Positions 25,345 to 33,572 of a stretch of DNA of 64,000 bases are shown here, one piece after another (positions within the stretch are counted from its first letter, which is position 1; the number at the start of each line of letters is the position of its first letter). Below the pieces are notes generated by a model. The model was not told the origin of the DNA. It did not search any database and worked only from the letters and a program-made list of their open reading frames with translations. A program made the translations under genes and the position numbers. The stretch lies in contig CP058896.1 of assembly GCA_013415865.1 (NCBI GenBank), forward strand, positions 186,001-250,000. The letters run 5' to 3'. This DNA is from Methanomassiliicoccales archaeon. Lineage in GTDB: Archaea; Thermoplasmatota; Thermoplasmata; Methanomassiliicoccales; UBA472.

Positions 25345-26303
25345 GCAGGCGAATGGACATGAGGTTACAGGACATCCTTAGGGACAATAGGGTGATAATT
25401 ACAGGCGGAGCGGGGTTCATAGGTTCGAACCTGGCAGAGGTCCTTGCAGAGAAGAACAAGGTGTTTGTGTACGATGACCTCTCGAGCGGAAAGGTCTCGA
25501 ACCTGGACGAGCTGGACGTCGAACTGATCGTTGGGAGCTTATTGGACCTCGACCTTCTGAGAAGGTCGTTCAAAGGGATGGATTATGTCTTCCATCTTGG
25601 AGCGATAGCCTCGGTGCCAAAGAGCATCCAGGACCCGATAAGTTCGAACCTCACGAACCAGAATGGGACGTTGAACGTGCTCACGGCCGCAAGGGACTGT
25701 GATATCAAGATGGTCGTCAACGCCTCCTCCTCATCGGTATATGGAGATTCTTCTTTCTTGCCAAAGAAATAGGATATGATGCCAGACCCCATATCGCCAT
25801 ATGCTGTCTCAAAGCTTGCGGGTGAGTATTATTGCAAGGTCTTCACTAAGGTCTATGGGCTCCCAACGATCTCCCTCAGGTTCTTCAATGTCTTCGGGCC
25901 AAAACAAGACCCGAGCTCCGAGTATGCTGCCGTGATACCGAAGTTCATCGATATGTCGAGGAAGGGCAAGCCTCTCACGATATACGGGGATGGAAATCAG
26001 ACCAGGGACTTCACATATGTCCTGGACGTCGTACAGGCGTGCCTCAAGGCAGCGGTTGCCAAGGGCTGCGGCGGTATGGTCTTCAATGTTGCCAGGGGAG
26101 AGGCCATCTCTCTCAACGATCTTGCAAGGATAATTTTATCAAAATTCGGGAAGACGGTCGAAGGGAATGTTGTTCACCTTCCGCCAAGGAAGGGAGATAT
26201 CGTGCATTCGGTTGCGGACATCTCACTGGCGAAGGCCATGATCGGTTTCATCCCAGAGTTCACCGTAGAACATGGTATAGACCAGATGATCAGGCACGGA
26301 TAG
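25341..26303 (+). CDS. NAD-dependent sugar epimerase (GalE-like) interrupted by an in-frame TAG codon
   Basis: The two halves, 25341-25769 and 25773-26303, are in the same frame and separated only by TAG at 25770-25772. Together they give about 320 aa of a normal extended SDR epimerase: VIITGGAGFIGSNLAEVL at the start, SSSSVYGD with the catalytic Ser region just before the amber, SPYAVSKLAGEYY (YxxxK) just after, then RFFNVFGP and GNQTRDFTYVLDVV. At the amber position (PKK-TAG-DMMPDP) related enzymes usually have Glu. Either UAG is decoded (pyrrolysine) or the gene carries a nonsense mutation. The GTG start overlaps the galU TGA. The gene ends with a second TAG followed 7 codons later by TAG and then TAA. 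Confidence 0.85.
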
Positions 26304-26680
26304 GTGGATGGCCTATTTGTCTAGTTAATGTAAAGAGATGGCGAGACTGGGATCGGTGACCACATAAAGCAGGGATATGTGCCATGGGACCTTGATCTTC
26401 GTGTTGAAAGACCTTAGGGAAATCTTTTTTTTCCGACAAGCGGATCAATGGATGAGCGGTCCAAAGGATGGACCAAGATCAACTATCCCATTCCCATTGA
26501 TAGTCCCGCCGATATGACCACCACATTCTAAAACCATATAGACCGATGGTCCTCGGTCCGTTGGAGACGCAGACCTTGTCGACGCGGGTCCCAGAATGAT
26601 GTTTTAAAATCGATGTGGTCTCTTTAAATTTTTTTAAAACGACAACAGATTATTATAGCCAGTAATCCGATCGGACGCTG
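26304..26680. other. Gene-free stretch before mtrA with promoter
   Basis: No credible protein is encoded in 377 bp. AT-rich CTTTAAATTTTTTTAAAAC (about 26621-26640) and ATTATTATAG (about 26649-26658) are TATA candidates for mtrA. The part before them contains GC-rich segments (26540-26600) that can form short stems, so an untranslated RNA cannot be excluded, but no known RNA family was recognised. Confidence 0.45.
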
Positions 26681-27448
26681 ATGTCCGATAAATCGATGTG
26701 TTATCCTTATCCAGGTGAATATATTCTAGGCGAGATTGGGTCCAAGGTTGCGGTCCTGATCATCGGCAGAGGGGCTGTAGATGTGCCTTCCAGGTTGTTC
26801 AAGATAAAGGGGATCATGAAAACGGAGAACGTCGGATTGGAAAAGGTCATTCTGAACGTCATTTCAGACCCATCCATCCGCTTCTTGGTCGTTTGCGGCA
26901 AGGAGGAGTTTGGACATTTTCCAGCAGATGCTATCATCAACCTGATGAAAAACGGGATAGGTGACGACAAGAGGATCATAGGTGCAAGAAGCGCGATCCC
27001 TTTCCTTTGCTCTGTGCCGAGGTACGCCATAGAAAGGTTCAGGTCCCAGGTGACCTTGGTCGATCTTGTCCATCCAAAGGATGTCGATGAGATCGTCGCG
27101 ATGGACCCCATATATCAGTTCGACGATGAAAGGAGGAGGGAGCTCATCGAAGAGCTGGAAAGATTGAGTGAGGTTAAAATTGAGGACTTCCCATATGGTC
27201 CTATGAACATCGAGGTCCGGGGCCTGATGCAGGCAAGCGACTCCATTGGTAAGACGATGCACAGGACCGCCGATGTCATCATCGAGGGGTTCCTCAGGAT
27301 GCCCTCGGAGGCCTTGAACACGAGGTCCGGGTTCGCAATTGTGGACGAGCATTTTGGCATTGGGATCGACCCTGTGGGTGGCAGTGTTTTCCAATCTCCG
27401 AACCTTGAGCTCGCAGGAAGGATGCGCATGTATTTTACGGGGTGCTGA
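26681..27448 (+). CDS. mtrA: MtrA-like corrinoid protein of tetrahydromethanopterin S-methyltransferase, soluble form
   Basis: The 255-aa protein has the MtrA corrinoid domain over residues 5-165: YPYPGEYILGEIGSKVAVLIIG, KTENVGLEKVILNVISDPSIRFLVVCG and the His motif GHFPADA that supplies the cobalt ligand. The usual C-terminal membrane helix is absent; instead about 85 residues (from EVKIEDFPYGPMNIEVRG) end in MRMYFTGC. With MtrH next door but no other mtr genes here, this is probably a soluble two-protein methyltransferase. In methanogens that lack the H4MPT pathway, such MtrAH pairs have no settled methyl acceptor; the substrate is open. Confidence 0.85.
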   Translation: MSDKSMCYPYPGEYILGEIGSKVAVLIIGRGAVDVPSRLFKIKGIMKTENVGLEKVILNVISDPSIRFLVVCGKEEFGHFPADAIINLMKNGIGDDKRIIGARSAIPFLCSVPRYAIERFRSQVTLVDLVHPKDVDEIVAMDPIYQFDDERRRELIEELERLSEVKIEDFPYGPMNIEVRGLMQASDSIGKTMHRTADVIIEGFLRMPSEALNTRSGFAIVDEHFGIGIDPVGGSVFQSPNLELAGRMRMYFTGC

Positions 27449-27449
27449 C

Positions 27450-28373
27450 ATGTTCAAATTCCAAAGCGAACAGATATCATTCGATGTCGGGGGAGTCCGT
27501 TTCGGGGGACAGCCTGGCAAAAGAAGGACGGTCATGGTCGGGTCGTTATTTTATCCTCGGCACAGCATCGTTCAGGACCGGATCGAAGGAGTCATAGACC
27601 AACCTAGGACAAAAGAGGTCCTGGAAAAGATGATGACCGCCTCAACCGAGACTGGATGTCCAGCAGCGGTCATGCTATTCGCTGAGACGTCCAACGCGAT
27701 GAGGTCATATATCCGACAGTTCTCAGAGATCTCGGACCTTCCTTTCTTTGTTGATTCCCCCAGCAGAGACGTACGGCTTGATGGGATACGGTTCGCAAAG
27801 GAGATCGGGCTTCAGGACAGGGCGATATACAACACCCTGAGCGCAGGTACAGATGAGAAGGAGCTGGCGGCGATGTCCGATGTCGGGGTTGAGACCGCGG
27901 TCCTGCTCGCCTTCAACCCGATGGACCTGACGGTAAAAGGGAAGATATATCTGCTGGAAGATGGGGGCGGGGTCCTCAAGGAAGGCCTGATAGATATGGC
28001 AAAGAAAGCAGGGGTGAAGAACCTCCTTCTTGATATGGCCGTCCTGGCAGCTGAGCAGAACGCGGGAAGTGCGCTCAGGGCCTTGTTCATATCCAAGGCA
28101 AAATGGGGGCTGCCCTGCGGATGCGCGCTTCATAATGCAGTGGAGTCCTATGCCCCTCTTTTGAAGGCCTCTAAGAACGACCCTAGGCTCTATAGGTACG
28201 TGGACACGGCATCATGTGCGCTCCCTATGATGGCAGGGGCAGATTTTGTGATGTATGGACCGATCGAATCGGCCCGAAGGGTGATGTACTCCGCTTCTTT
28301 CACTGACGAGCTTCTGTGTCATGCGACGGCAGACATCGTTTACGAAAGAGAAGGGGATAAAAGGCATAGATGA
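27450..28373 (+). CDS. mtrH: MtrH-like methyltransferase subunit
   Basis: About 307 aa matching MtrH, the subunit that moves the methyl group between a pterin and the MtrA corrinoid: MFKFQSEQISFDVGGVRFGGQPGKRRTVMVGSLFY at the start, FVDSPSRDVRLDGIRFA, ETAVLLAFNPMDLTVKGK and GLPCGCALHNAVES further on. TIM-barrel fold as in other pterin methyltransferases. ATG at 27450 directly follows the mtrA TGA. Full length and uninterrupted. The methyl donor is not evident because no H4MPT genes are in the window. Confidence 0.88.
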   Translation: MFKFQSEQISFDVGGVRFGGQPGKRRTVMVGSLFYPRHSIVQDRIEGVIDQPRTKEVLEKMMTASTETGCPAAVMLFAETSNAMRSYIRQFSEISDLPFFVDSPSRDVRLDGIRFAKEIGLQDRAIYNTLSAGTDEKELAAMSDVGVETAVLLAFNPMDLTVKGKIYLLEDGGGVLKEGLIDMAKKAGVKNLLLDMAVLAAEQNAGSALRALFISKAKWGLPCGCALHNAVESYAPLLKASKNDPRLYRYVDTASCALPMMAGADFVMYGPIESARRVMYSASFTDELLCHATADIVYEREGDKRHR

Positions 28374-28398
28374 AGGTCTGAATACCCAAAACCGAACT

Positions 28399-29268
28399 TC
28401 ACGGTATCTCGACCTTGGAACCTGCCCACATCAGGTCCATGTTGACGAATCGGTCAGAGAACATCTTGGTGGCAGTGAACCCTGAGCAATGCATTGGGGC
28501 GATCCGTTCGACATTGAGGTTCTTGAGGTTCTCCATGGTCTTTAGAATGCGGTCGTTGTTGGCAGGTGTTGCCGAAAGATGGAAGCCGCCCATGACCATG
28601 TAGACCGGCCTTCCGGTGGATTTCTTGGCCTGATGGACCATATTGATGACACCAGGATGACCACAGCCGGTCAGGAGGACCGTTCCTTTCTTCGTTGTCA
28701 CATATAGCGCCTGCTCTTCGACCATATTGTCAGGCACAAGTTGGCCTTCCTCCTCTCTATAGAAACGTGTCTCACTCTCAAAAGGGTACAGTCTTGGGAC
28801 CTCCCCCGAGGTCCTTATCCCAGGGACAAGTTCGATGGGTGTCGAGGATAGTTGCAGATTTGCTCGGGAAAGTGCGGTCAGGGTTCCCTCTGATGCGGAA
28901 ACATCCCTCTTGGAACCGTCATGAAGCAGGGCGATCTTTTTTCCTGAGAATGTCTTTGGATGTGTATATATCGGCACCCCTGCCTCGATCATGATATTAA
29001 GGCCACCAAGATGATCATAATGGCCATGAGATATGAAGACCAGGTCGATATCCTGAGGTCTGAACCCTAAAAGGTCAAGGTTCTCCTTGAAGACCATCTC
29101 TGAAGCGCCCGTGTCGAAAAGCACGTGCTTCCCCGTGTCCGTCTCGATCAGGATGCTCAGCCCATGCTCCGAGATGAAGTGCCTGTTGCTGCTATCTACC
29201 CTCTTGACCGATTTTGTGCTATCGAACGACGTTCCTGCATGATTCTCTACGACAGTAAAGAACTTCAC
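28399..29268 (-). CDS. Metallo-beta-lactamase fold hydrolase
   Basis: About 289 aa with the metal-binding motif SHGHYDHLGG (about residues 80-90), further His/Asp ligands in GCGHPG and PMHCSG, of the family that includes 7,8-dihydropterin-methyl-transferring synthase-like proteins (COG1237 type). A GTG at 29268 with no upstream conservation is the start; it lies eight bases after the ramA stop, so it is co-transcribed with ramA. The family contains both real hydrolases and pterin-related enzymes; the function is not resolved. An in-frame extension upstream of 29268 is antisense-like, low-complexity sequence overlapping ramA. Confidence 0.8.
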   Translation of the reverse strand: MKFFTVVENHAGTSFDSTKSVKRVDSSNRHFISEHGLSILIETDTGKHVLFDTGASEMVFKENLDLLGFRPQDIDLVFISHGHYDHLGGLNIMIEAGVPIYTHPKTFSGKKIALLHDGSKRDVSASEGTLTALSRANLQLSSTPIELVPGIRTSGEVPRLYPFESETRFYREEEGQLVPDNMVEEQALYVTTKKGTVLLTGCGHPGVINMVHQAKKSTGRPVYMVMGGFHLSATPANNDRILKTMENLKNLNVERIAPMHCSGFTATKMFSDRFVNMDLMWAGSKVEIP

Positions 29269-29275
29269 AGAACTA

Positions 29276-30916
29276 TCATCCCCGGTTGACGATCTTGAGC
29301 TCGCTGAAGTTGTAGCACTTTTTCGGGCAGACCGACTCACAGTTCTTGCAGGCCGTGCCAAGACAGTGTTCCGTCTCTACCTGGATCTTGAACTTTCCAT
29401 CGCCCATCTCGTATACTTTAAGCGCCCTCTCTGGACACTGCTTTTCGCATTTACGGCAACCTATGCACTCGGGGAAAGAGCCCACCAGGTAGACACCGAC
29501 ATTGTCCAATACCTTGAGCCCTCTGTGACCTATTATCGGTATGTCAGAAGATACGATCCGGATTGTCTCCTTCGGCCTCTTTATCGGTGGTAACGGACGG
29601 TAGCCCTTGCCTGCTAGCATCTCGTTGAACATCTCGAATGGCATGCCTTCATCCCAATAGGCGATCTCGTTGACATAGATCTCCTCGAACGTCTTTGAGG
29701 TGGCGAACATGATATGCTTGGAGCTTATGGCATCCGCCACGTCCTGCATCTTGTCAAGGCCATCGTCATCGACCAGGATGTCATACGCCATCATCAAGGA
29801 GGTGTTTCCAGCCTGGACCGTCTTATCGAGCACCCTTGGGACCAACCCAACCGTTTGGGCCTTGATCGGGTCCACATAGGTTCCTGATGCGCCTGCCAGA
29901 TACATCGTCTTGACCTCCTTGTCATCTATCCCCACCTCCTCTATGAGGGTTCGATGACCGGCCCTTATCGCTCCCATAGCCTTTCCCGCCTCATGCAGGT
30001 CAGACTCGTGGAATGTTATACCGTTCATCAGGTGCATCTTGTGGTCAGGGGTGTCGATGTATGGGAGCTTGATCACCCCTGTCTCCAGGCCCATTGCGAC
30101 GCAGGCGACACATCCTGTCCCCGTGATGCCTCGCGCGGTGTTGTTCGTAAGTATCCTTCCACTGCCGTCCCTGGGGTCGATCAACGCCGTCTGAATGGGT
30201 TTCAATTTCTCATCGAGCACATAATTATACCATTTGCCGCCTGGCCCCAGAGAGAGGTCCGAAATGGCCTCGGGGGCCGCCAACATCCCATATTCGATGG
30301 ACTGTCCTTCCATGGCCGGTCCCGCTGCAGCTGACCCGGTATAAAGCTCGCCTTTGTACATAAGGCCCATCTCGGCATTCGTGCCGTAGTCTGTGACCAT
30401 GCATGTGCCCTTCTCCTCGAGCATATTGGTCTTCATGATCATGGCCAGGGCATCGGCCCCTATCTCATGTCTAATCGATGGAGGTATGCGTATCTCCGCG
30501 GTCTTCTTGACCGATGTGAGGCCAAGCTCCTCCGCCTTGATGGTATGGGCCTTTCTCTCGGGCACCTTTACATTGAGCTTCTTCAACATCGACTGTCCAG
30601 CGAATGCCAGGTCCCTTATCTCGATATTTTCGAACATCGACAACTGGGCCGGATTCCCGCAGATCGCCATACGAACGATCTCATTTGGTTCGGCCCCATG
30701 CATCGCGATGAGCTTGTCGACCGTCTCAATGATTATCTTATGCCCCACTTCAGACCCGTTCTCCAACCAGAAATGAAGGTGGTCCATGATGTTCGCCCCT
30801 GGAAGGGGGTGCCTCATGGTTATCGAGGTCGATAGGATCTTTCCCTTTTTGTCAAGGTCGACAAGGTGGGAGCGATATCCGCTTGTTCCCAGGTCAAGTG
30901 CGATGCCGTAAGACAT
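29276..30916 (-). CDS. ramA: Methylamine methyltransferase corrinoid protein reductive activase RamA
   Basis: The 546-aa protein is an ATP-dependent activase that reduces Co(II) corrinoid proteins to Co(I). It has an ASKHA-type N-terminal region (ALDLGTSGYRSHLVDLD), the DUF4445/RACo-like core (VTDYGTNAEMGL, GSAAAGPAMEG) and two C-terminal [4Fe-4S] ferredoxin motifs: CIGCRKCEKQCP and CLGTACKNCESVCP. This is the architecture of Methanosarcina RamA, which serves methylamine methyltransferases. Its presence strongly implies methylamine use and hence the pyrrolysine-dependent methyltransferases elsewhere in the genome. Divergent from the gene at 31086. Confidence 0.93.
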   Translation of the reverse strand: MSYGIALDLGTSGYRSHLVDLDKKGKILSTSITMRHPLPGANIMDHLHFWLENGSEVGHKIIIETVDKLIAMHGAEPNEIVRMAICGNPAQLSMFENIEIRDLAFAGQSMLKKLNVKVPERKAHTIKAEELGLTSVKKTAEIRIPPSIRHEIGADALAMIMKTNMLEEKGTCMVTDYGTNAEMGLMYKGELYTGSAAAGPAMEGQSIEYGMLAAPEAISDLSLGPGGKWYNYVLDEKLKPIQTALIDPRDGSGRILTNNTARGITGTGCVACVAMGLETGVIKLPYIDTPDHKMHLMNGITFHESDLHEAGKAMGAIRAGHRTLIEEVGIDDKEVKTMYLAGASGTYVDPIKAQTVGLVPRVLDKTVQAGNTSLMMAYDILVDDDGLDKMQDVADAISSKHIMFATSKTFEEIYVNEIAYWDEGMPFEMFNEMLAGKGYRPLPPIKRPKETIRIVSSDIPIIGHRGLKVLDNVGVYLVGSFPECIGCRKCEKQCPERALKVYEMGDGKFKIQVETEHCLGTACKNCESVCPKKCYNFSELKIVNRG

Positions 30917-31085
30917 TGGTAATCCTCTGTCCCCTTACTGTCCTATCCGTATTTAAAAATTAGAGATAATTACATACACTGGACGTTTTTATGTTCCAGG
31001 ATGGACGACGCTTACCATCGAACATCATTCCAGAATACATCTGACTCAATTCTAACTGTTTGGTTTTTATAGAAGCCCATAAAAT
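30917..31085. promoter_or_regulatory. Divergent promoter region between ramA and the MtaA/MtbA-family gene
   Basis: For ramA, TTTTTAAATACGG on the minus strand (about 30948-30960) is a TATA-like box. For the gene at 31086, GTTTTTATAG at 31062-31071 is the TATA candidate, about 20 bp upstream of a likely leaderless ATG. No copy of the TGGATG/CATCCA palindrome is present. Confidence 0.55.
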
Positions 31086-32144
31086 ATGACCTCTATGACC
31101 CCCCGTCAAAGATTTGACGCCGCCATGCGCCTCGAACCCGTAGACAGACCTCCTGTTTTCTATCAGCATCTCGGTGCGGCAAAATGGGTGCTCGAACATA
31201 CGGGGCTCAAGATGAGAGATGGGTTCCACGACCCCGACGTTTTCTCAAAAATCTGCCTGGCGGCGCATGAGCTATATGGTTTCGACAACCTGATGGCGGG
31301 ATGGGGGGACCTTCTGATAGAGGCCCAGGCCCACGGTGCAAGATGGAAATTCCCTGAGCGTGATTTCTACCCTCGGATAGAAAAATATCTTGATGTCTCC
31401 ATGGTCGATGGCCTAACCCCTGTCGATCCAATGAGCGACAGATATTGGAGCATCCCGTTGAAGGCGGCGTCGGAGATGATGTCCAAGGTCGGTCGCGAAA
31501 CGCCGGTCATTGGATGTGTGGACTCTCCGATGCTTGTTGCGTGTGAGACCATCGGAATGGAGACCCTGCTCATCTCTGCACTTACGGACCCTGGGATGGT
31601 CCATAGGCTTGTATCGATCGTCACTGAGTCGTGCAAAGCGTATGGAGAGGCCGCTGAGAGGATCGGTATGGATACGATCTTCTGTGATAATTCATCAGCA
31701 GGGATCGAGCTGATGTCGAAAGAACAGTGTTCGGATCTTGACCACAGATACCTAAAGGACCTCATGTCCTCGTGGCGGAGAAGGGGTATCGCCACCGTGC
31801 TTCATAACGATTCGGCTGGTCCATATTTAGACCTCCAGTGCGCCCTGCTACCAAAAGGCCTCACATTCCAGGTAAAGTCTGTTGACCTTATCAGGACCTT
31901 TGATCTTTTGAGGGGGAGGATCTGCGCGTTCGTAGGCATAGATCATCAGGAACTGTTGTTCAGAGGGGCTCCGGTGGAGATCGAGGCCGAAGTGTCGAGG
32001 GTAATAGATTCTTGGGGAAACCATCCAGGGCTCGTCATCGCATCTGGCTGTGAATTGCCGTATAAGACGCCCATCGAGAACATATCTGCTCTAAAGAACG
32101 CCGCCATCAGATTTGGCATGAATAAAGGGTCGCCTCAGAATTGA
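31086..32144 (+). CDS. Uroporphyrinogen decarboxylase / MtaA-MtbA-family protein with altered zinc motif
   Basis: The 352-aa protein has the family fold (TPRQRFDAAMRLEPVDRPPVFYQH at the start, SDRYWSIP, FCDNSSAG, VGIDHQELLF). In methylcobamide:CoM methyltransferases zinc is held by a His-x-Cys pair and a later Cys. Here the His (about 240) is followed by Asn-Asp, so the first Cys is missing, while a later Cys (about 322, SGCELPYKTP) remains. It is therefore unlikely to use the standard zinc-thiolate chemistry on CoM. Divergent from ramA. Substrate unknown; a methyltransferase with a different acceptor or an inactive scaffold are both possible. Confidence 0.8.
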   Translation: MTSMTPRQRFDAAMRLEPVDRPPVFYQHLGAAKWVLEHTGLKMRDGFHDPDVFSKICLAAHELYGFDNLMAGWGDLLIEAQAHGARWKFPERDFYPRIEKYLDVSMVDGLTPVDPMSDRYWSIPLKAASEMMSKVGRETPVIGCVDSPMLVACETIGMETLLISALTDPGMVHRLVSIVTESCKAYGEAAERIGMDTIFCDNSSAGIELMSKEQCSDLDHRYLKDLMSSWRRRGIATVLHNDSAGPYLDLQCALLPKGLTFQVKSVDLIRTFDLLRGRICAFVGIDHQELLFRGAPVEIEAEVSRVIDSWGNHPGLVIASGCELPYKTPIENISALKNAAIRFGMNKGSPQN

Positions 32145-32204
32145 TAGTGGCATAGTGAAAGGTCAACTAATATCGATCAAATTAATGTATGACCAAGTAG
32201 AAGG

Positions 32205-32232
32205 TTGGACGCTCTGGTCCAAGAGCGTTCAA
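32205..32232. terminator. 11-bp stem hairpin between convergent genes
   Basis: TTGGACGCTCT and AGAGCGTTCAA can form an 11-bp stem (one G-U pair) around a 6-base loop between the convergent genes ending at 32144 (+) and 32371 (-). Position suits a terminator or transcript-end stabiliser; there is no long T tract. Confidence 0.5.
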
Positions 32233-32333
32233 GGAATATTCTCCTAATATCATCTCCTTTCCAAAAATCACCCGGGCCAATGGTCAATGACGATTCTGTT
32301 GAAAAGTTGATGCTGAAAAGTATGGATAGTTGA

Positions 32334-32353
32334 AAGGGGGCTTGCGCCCCCTT
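32334..32353 (-). terminator. GC-rich hairpin after the mtbA-like gene
   Basis: AAGGGGGC-TTGC-GCCCCCTT at 32334-32353 is a perfect 8-bp stem with a four-base loop, 18 bases beyond the mtbA stop on the minus strand. It probably marks the 3' end of the transcript. Confidence 0.55.
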
Positions 32354-32370
32354 GTAGTGTTTATAGTTCT

Positions 32371-33378
32371 TCAGCCTTTGACACCCTTCACCATGGCCTG
32401 GATGTTGGCCAATGGCACGCGGGCTGCGAGACCGCATCCAGGTGCGACAAGGTTGAACCCTGCTGCCTTGACGCGCTTGGCCATCTCCAGGTTGTCCTCA
32501 GGGGTTCCCTGGAGCAGCGGACGGACCACACCTACGTTTCCAACAAGGGCTGTCCGTCCTCCGACGAGCTCGACGGCCTTCTCAGGGCTGACCTTCTCCT
32601 CGATGGAGAGGCAGTTCGCTCCCGTAGCGATCATGTGGTCGAGCAGGATGGTCGTGTCACCGCAGATGTGCAGGCATGTCTTTGCCTTACCTGCTTCAGA
32701 GAATGCCTCTTTGATGTAAGGCTTGGCGAACTCATCGAACATCTCACCGGACAACATGTCGGTCGAGGCCGATGGGTCGCTCATTACAATGACGTCGGCC
32801 CCCGCCTCTGCCAAGGCCTTGACATACTGCTTTTCGAGCTGCGCGGATGCCTTGATGAACTTCCTGACCGGGTCTGGGTCAGTTATCATCCAGAGCAACA
32901 GGTTCTCAGTGCCTACAAGGTGTCCCGCGATCGTCAACGGACCGGTGGTCCCGACCACTATCGGGTATTCGTTGCCTACTTTCTGCTTGCAGAGCTTGAT
33001 TGCCTCGACGACGGTCTTTGCACGGCCCGTAACAACGTTCTTCGGAATCTCGATGGGGCTGTCCGCCTCGAATCCGTGCTTCTTAACCATCGGCGTGCGG
33101 TCTTGCTTACCCAGGTCGACCGCGCATCCCATGATCTCGGCTTCGACGGTGAGACAGTATGGAAGCCTTACGGACTCGAGCCCGGTGACCTTGGGGATGG
33201 CACAGGAGAGCTCGGCCATCTTGTTCGCATCGGTATGGGCATCTGGCCAGTAGACCTTCGCGACGTCCATGACATCGACGGTGACGCTCTGGGTGAAACA
33301 GACCACAGGGGGCCTGTCCAATTTCTTCTTCTCAATGGCGGCAATGACGCGCTCTTTCGGAGTCATGTGGCTTGACAT
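32371..33378 (-). CDS. mtbA: Methylcobamide:CoM methyltransferase (MtbA/MtaA family)
   Basis: The 335-aa protein transfers the methyl group from a methylated corrinoid protein to coenzyme M. The zinc ligands are intact: His237 and Cys239 in CLHICGD and Cys315 in APGCGL, matching the spacing known for MtaA. Other family blocks: MTPKERVIAAIEKKKLDRPPVV, GTTGPLTIAGHLVGTE, SDPSASTDMLS. A GGAGGA ribosome-binding site lies seven bases before the ATG and a TATA-like TTTTAATA near 33414-33407. It most resembles the methylamine-type MtbA given the RamA neighbour, but a methanol-type MtaA cannot be excluded from sequence alone. Confidence 0.88.
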   Translation of the reverse strand: MSSHMTPKERVIAAIEKKKLDRPPVVCFTQSVTVDVMDVAKVYWPDAHTDANKMAELSCAIPKVTGLESVRLPYCLTVEAEIMGCAVDLGKQDRTPMVKKHGFEADSPIEIPKNVVTGRAKTVVEAIKLCKQKVGNEYPIVVGTTGPLTIAGHLVGTENLLLWMITDPDPVRKFIKASAQLEKQYVKALAEAGADVIVMSDPSASTDMLSGEMFDEFAKPYIKEAFSEAGKAKTCLHICGDTTILLDHMIATGANCLSIEEKVSPEKAVELVGGRTALVGNVGVVRPLLQGTPEDNLEMAKRVKAAGFNLVAPGCGLAARVPLANIQAMVKGVKG

Positions 33379-33572
33379 CTATTCTTCCTCCATTCTCTCT
33401 TAACACTATTAAAATTGTTTGCGGTGTCGGATAATTAGATTTCGTTTACTTAAAGGATTCTGCTTTCCAACATTGGCCTTTCCAGTCACCTGAAAATATG
33501 TCTCAGGATTTATGAAATTTGACGGGTTGGAATCAGATACAGAGATCGTGATGCATCCTATTGGTCCGTGGA

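Noticed and set aside
26455-26480. TGGATGAGCGG...GGATGG sequence resembling the regulon half-sites
   Set aside because: Half-sites are in direct, not inverted, orientation and far from the mtrA TATA candidates.
29269-29361. N-terminal extension of the metallo-beta-lactamase gene
   Set aside because: Ser/Arg-rich translation of ramA's own 3' end; the GTG at 29268 begins the conserved protein.
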